Shown: positions 1 through 6,202 of the stretch, piece after piece
Layout of the letters: every line of letters begins with the position of its first letter
How positions within the stretch are numbered: position 1 is the stretch's first letter
Program-made: the position numbers and the translations under genes
Assembly (NCBI GenBank): GCA_030627725.1
Contig: DAOVSZ010000164.1
Span: forward strand, 1 to 6,378
Source: Desulfobulbaceae bacterium
GTDB lineage: Bacteria > Desulfobacterota > Desulfobulbia > Desulfobulbales > DAOVSZ01
Reading direction: 5' to 3'
Length of the DNA stretch: 6,378 nucleotides
Notes under the pieces: model-generated
The model's database searches: none
The model's input: the letters and a program-made list of their open reading frames with translations, nothing else
Told to the model about the DNA's origin: nothing

Positions 1-1107
1 CAGGGCGGTGCAGGTGCAGTCATGCTTCGGATCGCCAAGGTAGCCGCAGGGACAGGGGTTCATGGCCGCGATTAGAATGAAACGGGCCGGAAAGCTGACC
101 GATGAGGAGGCCCTGGCAATGGTCACCATACCGTCTTCCAAGGGCTGCCGCAGGGCTTCGATGACATTTTTCTTGAACTCGGGAAATTCGTCCAGGAAAA
201 GCACTCCGTTATGGGCGATCGATATTTCACCCGGCCGCGGGGTCTGGCCGCCGCCGATGAGCCCGGCGTCGGAGCTCGTATGGTGCGGGGCCCGGAATGG
301 CCGGGCCGTAAGCAGACCTTTGTTTCCCGGGAGCAGGCCCATGACGCTGTATATCTTGGTTGTCTCAAGGGCCTCTTCAAAGGTCAGGTCCGGCAGGATC
401 GTGGGCATGCGGCGGGCCACCATGGTTTTTCCTGATCCGGGAGGTCCCTTCATCAGGACGTTGTGGCCGCCGGCCGCGGCGATTTCCATGGCCCGTTTTA
501 CATGTTCCTGTCCCTTTACTTCAAAAAAATCAACCTCGTGGTCAATGTTGTCTCTAAAGATTCGGTCAATATCGACCTCGGTAGGCGCAACCGGAATAAT
601 GTCTGCAAGAAATTCAACGGATTGGTGCAGGGTCTCGACGCCGATGACCTTGATCCCGGATACCACAGCAGCTTCAGAGGCGTTTTCCTGCGGTACGATG
701 ATGCCGGCAAGCCCGGCGTCCCTGGCGGCCATCACCATCGGCAGGATGCCTCGGGTCGGCCGGACACTGCCGTCAAGAGAAAGTTCGCCGACAACCATGT
801 ATTGATCAAGGGTCCGGCTCTTGAATGCTTCCGAAGCAGCGAGAATTCCGATGGCGATCGGCAGGTCATAGCCGGCCCCGGCTTTTTTGACATCGGCAGG
901 CGCAAGGTTGACGGTGATGCGACGGTTCGGAAATTCATACCCGCTGTTTTTTATCGCCGCCTTGACCCGGTCTTTACTCTCCCGCACCGCTCCTTCCGGC
1001 AAACCCACGGTGGAAAAGGTCGGTAGGCCGAAGGCGATATCCGTCTCAACCTCGATCGGAAGGCCGTCAACGCCCGCGACAGCGCCGCTCCGGATTTTTG
1101 CAAGCAT
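1..1107 (-). CDS. comM: ComM/YifB-family Mg-chelatase-like AAA+ ATPase (C-terminus outside window)
   Basis: I translated this frame by hand: it is open from an ATG at 1107 down to position 1 (369 codons, no stop). A good ribosome binding site, AAGGAG (1116-1121), lies 8 nt before the ATG. The start MLAKIRSGAVAGVDGLPIEV is typical of the family. Residues about 20-140 form the Lon-protease-like ChlI domain. The AAA+ Mg-chelatase domain begins near residue 190, with Walker A GPPGSGKT at 221-228, the family signature RAPHHTSSDAGLIGGG around 272-287, Walker B VLFLDEF at 302-308, and AAMNPCPCGY near the window edge. Family members are about 500 residues, so roughly 140 C-terminal residues, including the Mg_chelatase_C domain, are missing through window truncation. 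ComM is known as a hexameric helicase promoting branch migration when incoming DNA is integrated during natural transformation, but homologues are widespread in species not known to be competent. It is divergently transcribed from the transporter gene. Confidence 0.95.
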   Translation of the reverse strand, partial: MLAKIRSGAVAGVDGLPIEVETDIAFGLPTFSTVGLPEGAVRESKDRVKAAIKNSGYEFPNRRITVNLAPADVKKAGAGYDLPIAIGILAASEAFKSRTLDQYMVVGELSLDGSVRPTRGILPMVMAARDAGLAGIIVPQENASEAAVVSGIKVIGVETLHQSVEFLADIIPVAPTEVDIDRIFRDNIDHEVDFFEVKGQEHVKRAMEIAAAGGHNVLMKGPPGSGKTMVARRMPTILPDLTFEEALETTKIYSVMGLLPGNKGLLTARPFRAPHHTSSDAGLIGGGQTPRPGEISIAHNGVLFLDEFPEFKKNVIEALRQPLEDGMVTIARASSSVSFPARFILIAAMNPCPCGYLGDPKHDCTCTAL

Positions 1108-1153
1108 TCTCTTTGCTCCTTTATCATGTTCAGTTTTAACAGGCGGTTATAGT

Positions 1154-1168
1154 ATTATACGTTATAAT
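1154..1168. promoter_or_regulatory. Divergent promoter core with inverted TATAAT boxes
   Basis: In the 99-bp gap between the divergent comM-like and transporter genes, ATTATA-CGT-TATAAT reads as a perfect -10 hexamer on each strand (minus 1159-1154, plus 1163-1168), separated by 3 bp. The predicted starts lie near 1147 (minus) and 1175 (plus), giving leaders of about 40 and 32 nt. The -35 elements are poor: TTAACG at 1184-1179 with a 19-bp spacer on the minus strand, and no convincing match on the plus strand, where TTAACA at 1136-1141 is 21 bp away. An AT-rich stretch can give such boxes by chance, but the position suits both genes. Confidence 0.5.
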
Positions 1169-1206
1169 GTAAAAAAAACGTTAAGTCGAGAAGGCAGTTT
1201 CAGAAT

Positions 1207-2073
1207 ATGCTCTGGTTTTTTCTTTCCATAATGACCGCCCTTGCCGTCGCCGTCAGGGATGTTTCGGTCAAGGCGTTGTTTTCTGATCAGACGCCGCTTG
1301 AGATCGCTGCTCTGGAGCTCTTCTGGGCGTTGCCGGTCCTTGCTCTCTGTTGTTTTTTTGTGCCGGTGCCGGAACTCGACCGGACCTTCTGGTGGACTTT
1401 TTTCATCTCACTGCCCTTGAATTCGGTTGCATATGTCATGTACATGTATTCCATCCGCATCTCTCCCATCTCTCTCACCGTGCCGTTTCTTGCCTTTACA
1501 CCTGTCTTCATGGTTTTGACCGGCTTTCTCTTTCTGGGTGAGACCGTTACCCTCTGGGGCGGCCTGGGGACCCTGCTGATTGTTGTCGGCAGTTACGTTC
1601 TGAATCTGGACAAGGCAAAAGACGGGTATCTGAAACCGATCACCGCTCTTCTCTATGAAAAAGGCTCCTGGCTTATGTTTATCGTGGCCTTTCTCTTTTC
1701 CTTTGCCGCTGTTCTCGGCAAGCTGGCCATGCTCCATTCGTCGCCGTTGTTTTTTACCTTTTTCTTTTTCCTGGTGTTCAATGCGACCCTGCTTCTCGGT
1801 ATGCTGATGTTCGGTGTTATAAAGGTCGATTTGTTTCGTCGATGCAGAAAAAAAGGGATGTGGCTGGGCGGTCTTCTGGTGACCCATGTCAGCTGTCACG
1901 GTCTTGCAATCGCTCTTGCCACGGCAGTATACATGATAGCGATAAAAAGAAGCAGTATCCTGTTCAGCGTGATTTTGAGCTGGATTATCTTAAAAGAGGG
2001 CGGGATTAAAAACAGGGGTCTTGGGGTTCTGTGCATGTTCGGAGGGGTAGTGTTGATTACGGTCTATGGGTAA
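1207..2073 (+). CDS. EamA/DMT-superfamily membrane transporter
   Basis: A 288-residue, very hydrophobic protein with about ten predicted membrane helices, the usual length and topology for the drug/metabolite transporter superfamily. It has two tandem EamA-like halves. The first ends with FLFLGETVTLWGGLGTLLIV around residues 107-126, containing the typical Gly-Glu pair. The second has KRSSILFSVILSWIILKEG, again with a conserved acidic residue just before the last helix, followed by a Gly-rich final helix. A charged loop near residues 203-214 lies between helices 7 and 8. The substrate cannot be read from the sequence; family members move amino acids, metabolites or drugs across the inner membrane. 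The ATG at 1207 is preferred because a GAGAAGG stretch (1188-1194) lies upstream, though the 12-nt spacing is long. The next ATG (1231) has no ribosome binding site and would cut into helix 1. It converges on the kinase gene with only 30 bp between stops and no clear terminator. Confidence 0.88.
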   Translation: MLWFFLSIMTALAVAVRDVSVKALFSDQTPLEIAALELFWALPVLALCCFFVPVPELDRTFWWTFFISLPLNSVAYVMYMYSIRISPISLTVPFLAFTPVFMVLTGFLFLGETVTLWGGLGTLLIVVGSYVLNLDKAKDGYLKPITALLYEKGSWLMFIVAFLFSFAAVLGKLAMLHSSPLFFTFFFFLVFNATLLLGMLMFGVIKVDLFRRCRKKGMWLGGLLVTHVSCHGLAIALATAVYMIAIKRSSILFSVILSWIILKEGGIKNRGLGVLCMFGGVVLITVYG

Positions 2074-2103
2074 TCACCTGAGTCCGCTTAATACGGCCAC
2101 TTT

Positions 2104-4203
2104 CTATTGATCCGATGCCAGAATCTTATTAATCTCATTGGCGAGATGGTAAATGCTGAGCGGTTTTCGCAGAACGGCCCGTATGCCTATTTCCCCGGCT
2201 TCCTTGTCGGATAAAGACGTGCTGAGCCCTGTGTAGAGAATGATCGGGATATCGGGCCTGATGGCAAGAAATTCCCTTGCCAGTTCCGATCCCTTGATGC
2301 GGGGCATCATCTGGTCTGTGATCACCAGGTCGAATGCGTCCGGATTGTCGGCAAAAAGCATTCCCGCTTCAACGCATTTGCTGGTGCCCGTGACTTCATA
2401 GCCAAGAGATGAGAGCATCTGCTGGCCCAGTTCCACAAGGGTATGGTCATCGTCAATCAACAGGATACGGCCTTTGCCGGTCGGGAGTTCCGGAATGACT
2501 GATTGTTCCTCTAGCGTGTCCGGTTCTTCGCCTGCACATGCGAAGTAGACATCAAAGGTCGTGCCTACTTCCGGGGCGCTGGAAACCGTCAATGCCCCGT
2601 TGGATTCCAGGACAATTCCTTTGACAAGAGAAAGGCCCATTCCTGTGCCTGTCCCGTTTTTCTTGGTGGTGAAAAAGGAATCAAAGATATGTTCCAGCGT
2701 CTCCTGCTTCATGCCGTGTCCCGAATCATTTACCGAAAGCCTGAGATACCTGCCGACATGCAGAGTGCCGACGTGTGCTTCTTTTTCTTCCGTCACATCG
2801 ACCTCTGTAAGATCAATAGAGAGCAGACCGTCGTTGTCGCCGATCGCATGATAGGCATTGGTGCAGAGGTTCATGACAATCTGGTGGATCTGTGTAGGGT
2901 CTGCAATGATCTGTGGAGACCGGGACGGGATGTTGTGACGCAATTCAATGCAGGACGGCAAGGAGGCCCTGATCAGCTTCAATGCCTCCCTGACGATTGT
3001 TGCGATGTTGAGCGCTTTTTTCTCCGTTGACGTCTGTCGACTGAATTGCAGTATCTGTCGCACGAGATCTCTTGCCCGGTTGCCGGCCTCGCGAATGGCG
3101 GCCAATTTCTGCTGAATCGCCGAACCTTCGGGCGCCTCCAGATGCGCAAGGTCCGTGTACCCGAGCACGGCGCTTAAAATATTGTTAAAGTCGTGGGCGA
3201 TGCCGCCTGCCAGGGCGCCGATGGCCTCCATTTTTTGTGACTGTCTGAGCTGGCTTTGCAGGCTTTTCAGTTCGGTAATGTCCTTGGCCAGATAGATAAA
3301 ACCCTTCAGATCACCCTGGTCCGTGAAAATGGGGGATGTTGAGGTCAGAAAGGTTTTCTGCAGCCTGGGAATGTGGGTCTCTTTTATACAGGACTTGGAG
3401 CCCTTAACACTCTCTTGTGCGGGACAGTCCCGGCAGGGCACGGATGTGCCGTGAAATATTTCATAACAGTGCTTGCCCACAAGCTCTTCTTCCGTGGCCC
3501 CGAGCAGTGCGCACCCTGCGCGATTGATCCGGACCGTGCGCAAGTCCGAATCCTGCAGGACAACAACGTCGCTTATTGCGTCAAAAGTTTTTTCCCAGTC
3601 TTCCTTGCTCTTTCTTAAGGCCCTTTCAGTTTCATTGCGGTGCACTATCTCTTCCTGCAGCCGTACGTTCGTTCTGTCAAGTTCTTCCGCTTCGCGCTGG
3701 GAGCGCTGGGTCTGCCGGAGGACATATGCGAAGAAGAGGAGAATAAACAGACCGGCAAGGCCTACCTGCAAAAGATATCGCCTGGAACTTTTCTCGGCGG
3801 ATGACAGGTCGCAGAGGAGCGTCAGGGTGGCGCTGTTTTTGTAGGAGTACTCAATGTCCTTTGTCAGGATGAATGTTTTGCCGACATGCTGGGGACGCGT
3901 GTAATGCCCGAGAAGATACCCGTTTTCGGCGACGAGTTTGAGTTCCACAATGTTGGCGGTATGTTCTTTTCCCCAACGGGACATAAGTTCCCGTATCGCC
4001 TCGTAATCACGGTTCTGAAGGTGCATGCGGACCTCGAATTCCAGAAAGGCAAGGTCGGATTTCCCTTGGGCTTTTGCCTCCTCCACTCTCTCTTGCCAGT
4101 TGCTGGAAACCATTATTTTCCCCATGACGAAAAGCGTCAGGGCAAAAAACAGAAGCAGCGACCAGGGAGCAAGCCCTTTTTTATGGTTGAATATGAAGCG
4201 CAT
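2104..4203 (-). CDS. Hybrid sensor histidine kinase (PAS-HisKA-HATPase-REC)
   Basis: A 699-residue inner-membrane hybrid kinase. Helix 1 spans about residues 12-32 and helix 2 about 142-162; between them is a roughly 110-residue periplasmic segment whose second half looks like a small Cache/PDC-type fold. A coiled coil (about 163-205) leads to a PAS domain (about 203-312) with C246, H251, C257 and C260. HisKA has the phospho-accepting H337 in AGGIAHDFNNIL. The ATPase domain shows the N box (N445, N449), G1 D493-S-G-H-G, F box FDSFF (507-511) and G2 GTGTGMGLSLV (517-527). A C-terminal receiver domain (about 579-695) has the acidic pocket D584-D586, phospho-acceptor D630 in LVITDQMMP, T658 and K680. 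All catalytic residues are present. The ATG directly follows the stop of the binding-protein gene (TAGATG), and the nearest SD-like GAGG is about 14 nt away, so translational coupling is likely. No Hpt domain or DNA-binding output is present, so phosphate must pass to a partner encoded elsewhere. Confidence 0.95.
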   Translation of the reverse strand: MRFIFNHKKGLAPWSLLLFFALTLFVMGKIMVSSNWQERVEEAKAQGKSDLAFLEFEVRMHLQNRDYEAIRELMSRWGKEHTANIVELKLVAENGYLLGHYTRPQHVGKTFILTKDIEYSYKNSATLTLLCDLSSAEKSSRRYLLQVGLAGLFILLFFAYVLRQTQRSQREAEELDRTNVRLQEEIVHRNETERALRKSKEDWEKTFDAISDVVVLQDSDLRTVRINRAGCALLGATEEELVGKHCYEIFHGTSVPCRDCPAQESVKGSKSCIKETHIPRLQKTFLTSTSPIFTDQGDLKGFIYLAKDITELKSLQSQLRQSQKMEAIGALAGGIAHDFNNILSAVLGYTDLAHLEAPEGSAIQQKLAAIREAGNRARDLVRQILQFSRQTSTEKKALNIATIVREALKLIRASLPSCIELRHNIPSRSPQIIADPTQIHQIVMNLCTNAYHAIGDNDGLLSIDLTEVDVTEEKEAHVGTLHVGRYLRLSVNDSGHGMKQETLEHIFDSFFTTKKNGTGTGMGLSLVKGIVLESNGALTVSSAPEVGTTFDVYFACAGEEPDTLEEQSVIPELPTGKGRILLIDDDHTLVELGQQMLSSLGYEVTGTSKCVEAGMLFADNPDAFDLVITDQMMPRIKGSELAREFLAIRPDIPIILYTGLSTSLSDKEAGEIGIRAVLRKPLSIYHLANEINKILASDQ

Positions 4204-5082
4204 CTACTGAATACCATCCTCTTTCTTCAGTCGGTCAAGGATTTGGCGCAGATTGTCGTAATCCGAATCCTGCACCGGGACAAAAGCCGTGAGTTGTGAT
4301 TTGATGGAACTGAGGACCTGTTTGCCGTCTTTTGACGAAGGCAGATGAAAAAGCGCCTGCCGAAGTGCTGTAATTTTTTGTTCCGGAAGCGAGCTGCTCG
4401 CCACAAGGATATGTTCGGAAAGGGATGGAGAGGTTGCAAGTTTCCGAATACCCTGATTGGAAAACGCTTGAAATACCTCCTCTTTTATCGCTCCGGCGTC
4501 AAAGTCGCCTGATAAAACACCAAGAACGACATTGTTATGGCTTCTTAAAAATTCAAATCCTTTTAGGTCATTCTTTTGTACCCCTGCTTCGAGAAGCATG
4601 AAACGCGGCACGAGATGACTCATGGTGGAGTTCGGGTCTCCAAAGGCAAAATAGCGTCCTTTCAAGTCTGCCAGGGAATGGAATGGGCTGTCTTTTCTGG
4701 TAATGATAAAGCCTCTGAAGTGCGGTGATCCGTTGATGCTTAAGCGGGCCAGCAATGGCTTCCCGCCATATTTTTCAACCATTTTGACGTAACTTGCAGG
4801 CCCCATGTAGGCAATGTCGACATAGTTTTTGCCAATGGCATCGATGTGCTCCTGATAGTCGGACCCGACCCTGACAATGACGGGACTTCCCGTTTCTTTA
4901 CCCAGGTACTCGGCCAGAGGGCTGAACCTTTTCTGCAGTTCCGAAAAAGGGAGATAGGGATGCACGGCCAGGATTAAGGTGTCATGGGCAACGGCCGCCT
5001 CTGTAACTATCGTCAGCAACAAAAGAAGAAAGAGGGCATATCCTGGAAGGATGCCTGATTTTTTTTTGCGTATGCCTTTCAT
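4204..5082 (-). CDS. PhnD-like periplasmic substrate-binding protein, probable kinase partner
   Basis: A 292-residue secreted protein. The signal peptide has a basic n-region (KGIRKKK), a Leu-rich core at 16-26 and a likely cleavage after AVA (residue 32). The mature part matches the phosphate/phosphite/phosphonate-binding (PhnD, Phosphonate-bd) family: a first strand LILAVHPYLPFSEL, VDIAYMGPASYVKM at 88-101, FGDPNSTMSHLVPRFML at 147-163 (S152 and T153 at the expected oxyanion-contacting site), and HNNVVLGVLSGDFDAGAIKE at 182-201. The ligand is not certain, since this family also binds other small molecules. No ABC permease or ATPase gene is nearby; instead the stop codon abuts the start of a hybrid kinase gene, which suggests a sensory rather than transport role. 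The ATG at 5082 is the only reasonable start, because an in-frame TAA lies at 5092-5094. Its ribosome binding site is poor (AGG about 12 nt upstream). A run of nine A residues falls in the n-region codons. Confidence 0.9.
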   Translation of the reverse strand: MKGIRKKKSGILPGYALFLLLLLTIVTEAAVAHDTLILAVHPYLPFSELQKRFSPLAEYLGKETGSPVIVRVGSDYQEHIDAIGKNYVDIAYMGPASYVKMVEKYGGKPLLARLSINGSPHFRGFIITRKDSPFHSLADLKGRYFAFGDPNSTMSHLVPRFMLLEAGVQKNDLKGFEFLRSHNNVVLGVLSGDFDAGAIKEEVFQAFSNQGIRKLATSPSLSEHILVASSSLPEQKITALRQALFHLPSSKDGKQVLSSIKSQLTAFVPVQDSDYDNLRQILDRLKKEDGIQ

Positions 5083-5097
5083 AAAGTTCGCTTACCT

Positions 5098-5250
5098 GCG
5101 AGTATGTTTTTATTGTCGGTCTCGCAGATAGCGAACGTAGTGAGACTTCGAAAAGCGCGAGACGGACGCGTTAACCGTTTATATCCTATTGAAATCATTG
5201 AAGACGAATTCTTCGCATTCGACTTTTTACGAGTTTGTTTTTATTGATGG
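5098..5250. repeat. Imperfect 22-bp direct repeat in the binding-protein leader
   Basis: Positions 5098-5119 and 5229-5250 match at 18 of 22 bases (shared core TGTTTTTATTG, preceded by CGAGT), with a period of 131 bp. The segment between them contains the leader hairpin. The pattern could record a local duplication or the insertion of the hairpin segment between duplicated ends. It lies wholly in the untranslated leader of the minus-strand binding-protein gene. Confidence 0.6.
5115..5167 (-). repeat. Leader hairpin with a competing inner pairing
   Basis: GTCGGTCTCGC (5115-5125) is complementary to GCGAGACGGAC (5157-5167) at 10 of 11 positions, with 31 nt enclosed. GTCTC (5119-5123) can instead pair with GAGAC at 5142-5146, so two mutually exclusive stems are possible in the transcript. 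The hairpin lies 33-85 nt upstream of the binding-protein start codon, with no T-run after it that would make it a classic terminator. No known riboswitch class is recognised. It may simply be part of a dispersed repeat, because the segment 5089-5152 resembles 6037-6131. Confidence 0.5.
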
Positions 5251-5262
5251 GTTCTCCTTTAA

Positions 5263-5293
5263 AGTATAGGCGATGTTGTATGCCGAGAGTCAA
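5263..5293 (-). promoter_or_regulatory. Candidate sigma-70 promoter for the binding protein-kinase pair
   Basis: On the minus strand, TTGACT (5293-5288) and TATACT (5268-5263) each match the consensus at five of six positions, but the spacer is 19 bp, longer than optimal. The predicted start is near 5256, leaving a leader of about 174 nt before the ATG at 5082. An AAGGAG motif (5259-5254) lies at the predicted start and has no start codon in reach, so it cannot serve as the ribosome binding site of the downstream gene. Read-through from the lipoprotein gene is an alternative source of transcript. Confidence 0.45.
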
Positions 5294-5310
5294 TAGGTTT
5301 TTTCATTTTT

Positions 5311-5844
5311 TTACTTAAGATAATTTTCAATCATCTGTTTGGCTGAGTCGGACTCCCAGGGCCTTGGGCCGATATATTTCTCGCGTAGAATGCCGTTTTT
5401 ATCGATAATGAAGGTCTCCGGCACTCCGGTTATGCCATAGTGCGCAGCAGTTTCCGATGACGGGTCTATGAGCACCGGAAAGGCGCCGCCAATCTGATCG
5501 ACGAAATTCCGTGCGCGTGCCGGATCATCGTTTGTTAAAATCGTGATCATCTGAAAGGGCCTGCCCGTCATTGATTTGTTGAGCGTTTCCATGGCCGGCA
5601 TTTCCTGACGACAAGGAGGACACCAGGTGGCCCAGAAGTTGAGAAAGATCACCTTTCCTTTCATGTCCGCGAGACTCCATGAATTTCCCTTGGAATCCAT
5701 GAGTGAGAAGGGTGGCGCGGGTTGGTCGAGTTCCGCCCGATGAATGAGCTGTTGAGGTCCTTCATCTCTGGTATCACAGGAGACTAAGGCAAATAAGAGA
5801 ACAAGGGGGAGTGTCATCAGTTTCAGTGTATCTGTTATCTTCAT
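5311..5844 (-). CDS. TlpA/ResA-like thioredoxin-fold lipoprotein
   Basis: A membrane-anchored thiol-disulfide oxidoreductase of 177 residues from the ATG at 5844. The N-terminus is a lipoprotein signal with lipobox LVSC; the lipidated Cys is residue 23. The next residue is Asp, which in enterobacteria keeps lipoproteins in the inner membrane. After a short linker, QPAPPFSLMDSKG opens an AhpC-TSA/Redoxin-type domain. The active site is NFWATWCPPC (Cys 75 and 78), and the cis-proline is in TGVPETF (Pro142). WCPPC is typical of CcmG/ResA/TlpA proteins, which reduce disulfides in apocytochrome c or other periplasmic proteins. No cytochrome-maturation genes are visible here, so the substrate is unknown. 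A TTG at 5871 would add nine residues with more positive charge (KIKTARKD). Neither start has a good SD, and ATG was chosen by default. It is co-directional with the binding-protein gene, but a 228-bp gap with its own candidate promoter separates them. Confidence 0.93.
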   Translation of the reverse strand: MKITDTLKLMTLPLVLLFALVSCDTRDEGPQQLIHRAELDQPAPPFSLMDSKGNSWSLADMKGKVIFLNFWATWCPPCRQEMPAMETLNKSMTGRPFQMITILTNDDPARARNFVDQIGGAFPVLIDPSSETAAHYGITGVPETFIIDKNGILREKYIGPRPWESDSAKQMIENYLK

Positions 5845-5901
5845 ATCTTTACGGGCCGTCTTGATTTTCAAGTAATAAAGGATACTCTTTTGTAGAACGA
5901 C

Positions 5902-5930
5902 AAAGTACCCCTAAGTGCGGGATTAGTCAA
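5902..5930 (-). promoter_or_regulatory. Weak candidate promoter for the lipoprotein gene
   Basis: On the minus strand, TTGACT (5930-5925) is followed after exactly 17 bp by TACTTT (5907-5902). The -35 is good but the -10 matches only three of six positions. The predicted start is near 5895, upstream of both possible start codons (5871 TTG, 5844 ATG). It shares the TTGACT box with the candidate promoter of the binding-protein gene. Confidence 0.3.
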
Positions 5931-5957
5931 TGTTGTTGCGTCATGGGTTATTTTTTT

Positions 5958-6155
5958 GTAACTATTCAGGTCGAGCTTAAAACTTGGCCTAAACACCATT
6001 CCGTAACTTTCAGATGTGCCCCAGATTCGGAGTCTGCGCTTACCTGGACAAGCAGGCCTGCGAGGCTATAGCCCGCCTATGTGAGCAGGGCTGATCGTTC
6101 AGGTAAGCGGAGCGTTAGCGGAGACTCCGAAGATGGGGTGCAGCTGAATAGTTAC
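5958..6155. mobile_element. Probable MITE or remnant with IS66-like GTAA ends
   Basis: This 198-bp non-coding stretch begins with GTAACTATTCAG (5958-5969) and ends with its perfect reverse complement (6144-6155). The flanking octamers are ATTTTTTT (5950-5957) and CTTTTTTT (6156-6163), seven of eight identical. GTAA ends and 8-bp target duplications are characteristic of the IS66 family, so an IS66-type non-autonomous element or deletion remnant is the best guess. A third, imperfect end copy (GTAACTTTCAG, 6003-6013) pairs with the right end over a longer distance. No transposase gene is present, and the T-rich flanks make the duplication evidence weak. Confidence 0.5.
6003..6155. repeat. Long imperfect inverted repeat inside the element
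   Basis: The left arm (about 6003-6046) and right arm (about 6100-6155) are complementary in perfect blocks: TTCGGAGTCT (6026-6035) with 6122-6131, and CGCTTACCTG (6037-6046) with 6100-6109. The outer GTAACT...CAG ends and CCCCA/TGGGG segments also pair. The right arm holds about 12 extra bases, a duplication of AGCGGAG. The centre contains the palindrome GGCTATAGCC (6064-6073). On the plus strand the structure is followed by C and eight T residues, so it might also weaken plus-strand read-through. Confidence 0.75.
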
Positions 6156-6193
6156 CTTTTTTTTATGATCTATTCGACCTTATAGAGCAGGCA

Positions 6194-6202
6194 TGATATA
6201 AT
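6194..6202 (+). promoter_or_regulatory. Extended -10 promoter for the right-edge gene
   Basis: TGATATAAT is a perfect TATAAT (6197-6202) preceded by the TGn extension, which allows a poor -35; only TTCGAC (6173-6178, 18-bp spacer) is present. The predicted start is near 6209, giving a leader of about 60 nt to the ATG at 6269. It lies 39 bp outside the right end of the inverted-repeat element. Confidence 0.5.

Noticed and set aside
62..1026. Long plus-strand open frames opposite the comM-like gene (62-805, 463-1026)
   Set aside because: They are antisense to a continuous, motif-rich ComM reading frame and show no recognisable domain of their own.
1408..1899. 163-residue minus-strand frame inside the transporter gene
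   Set aside because: Its composition (rich in Gln, Lys, Glu and His) is the mirror of codons for hydrophobic residues on the other strand; there is no domain or convincing start.
2054..2076. Hairpin TGATTAC/GTAATCA spanning the transporter stop codon as a terminator
   Set aside because: The stem is AT-rich, only 7 bp with a 9-nt loop, and no T-run follows on either strand.
4204..5082. Part of a phosphonate uptake operon (phnCDE)
   Set aside because: No ATPase or permease gene is adjacent; the next gene is a histidine kinase, and the upstream gene is a thioredoxin-like lipoprotein.
6014..6094. 26-codon frame starting MCPRFGVCAYLDKQACEA within the inverted repeat
   Set aside because: It looks protein-like in composition but has no ribosome binding site, lies inside the palindromic element, and is too short to assign.
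6003..6155. Integron attC site
   Set aside because: The long inverted repeat is suggestive, but I saw no properly placed core sites, no integrase gene and no cassette array; the GTAA ends favour an IS-type element.
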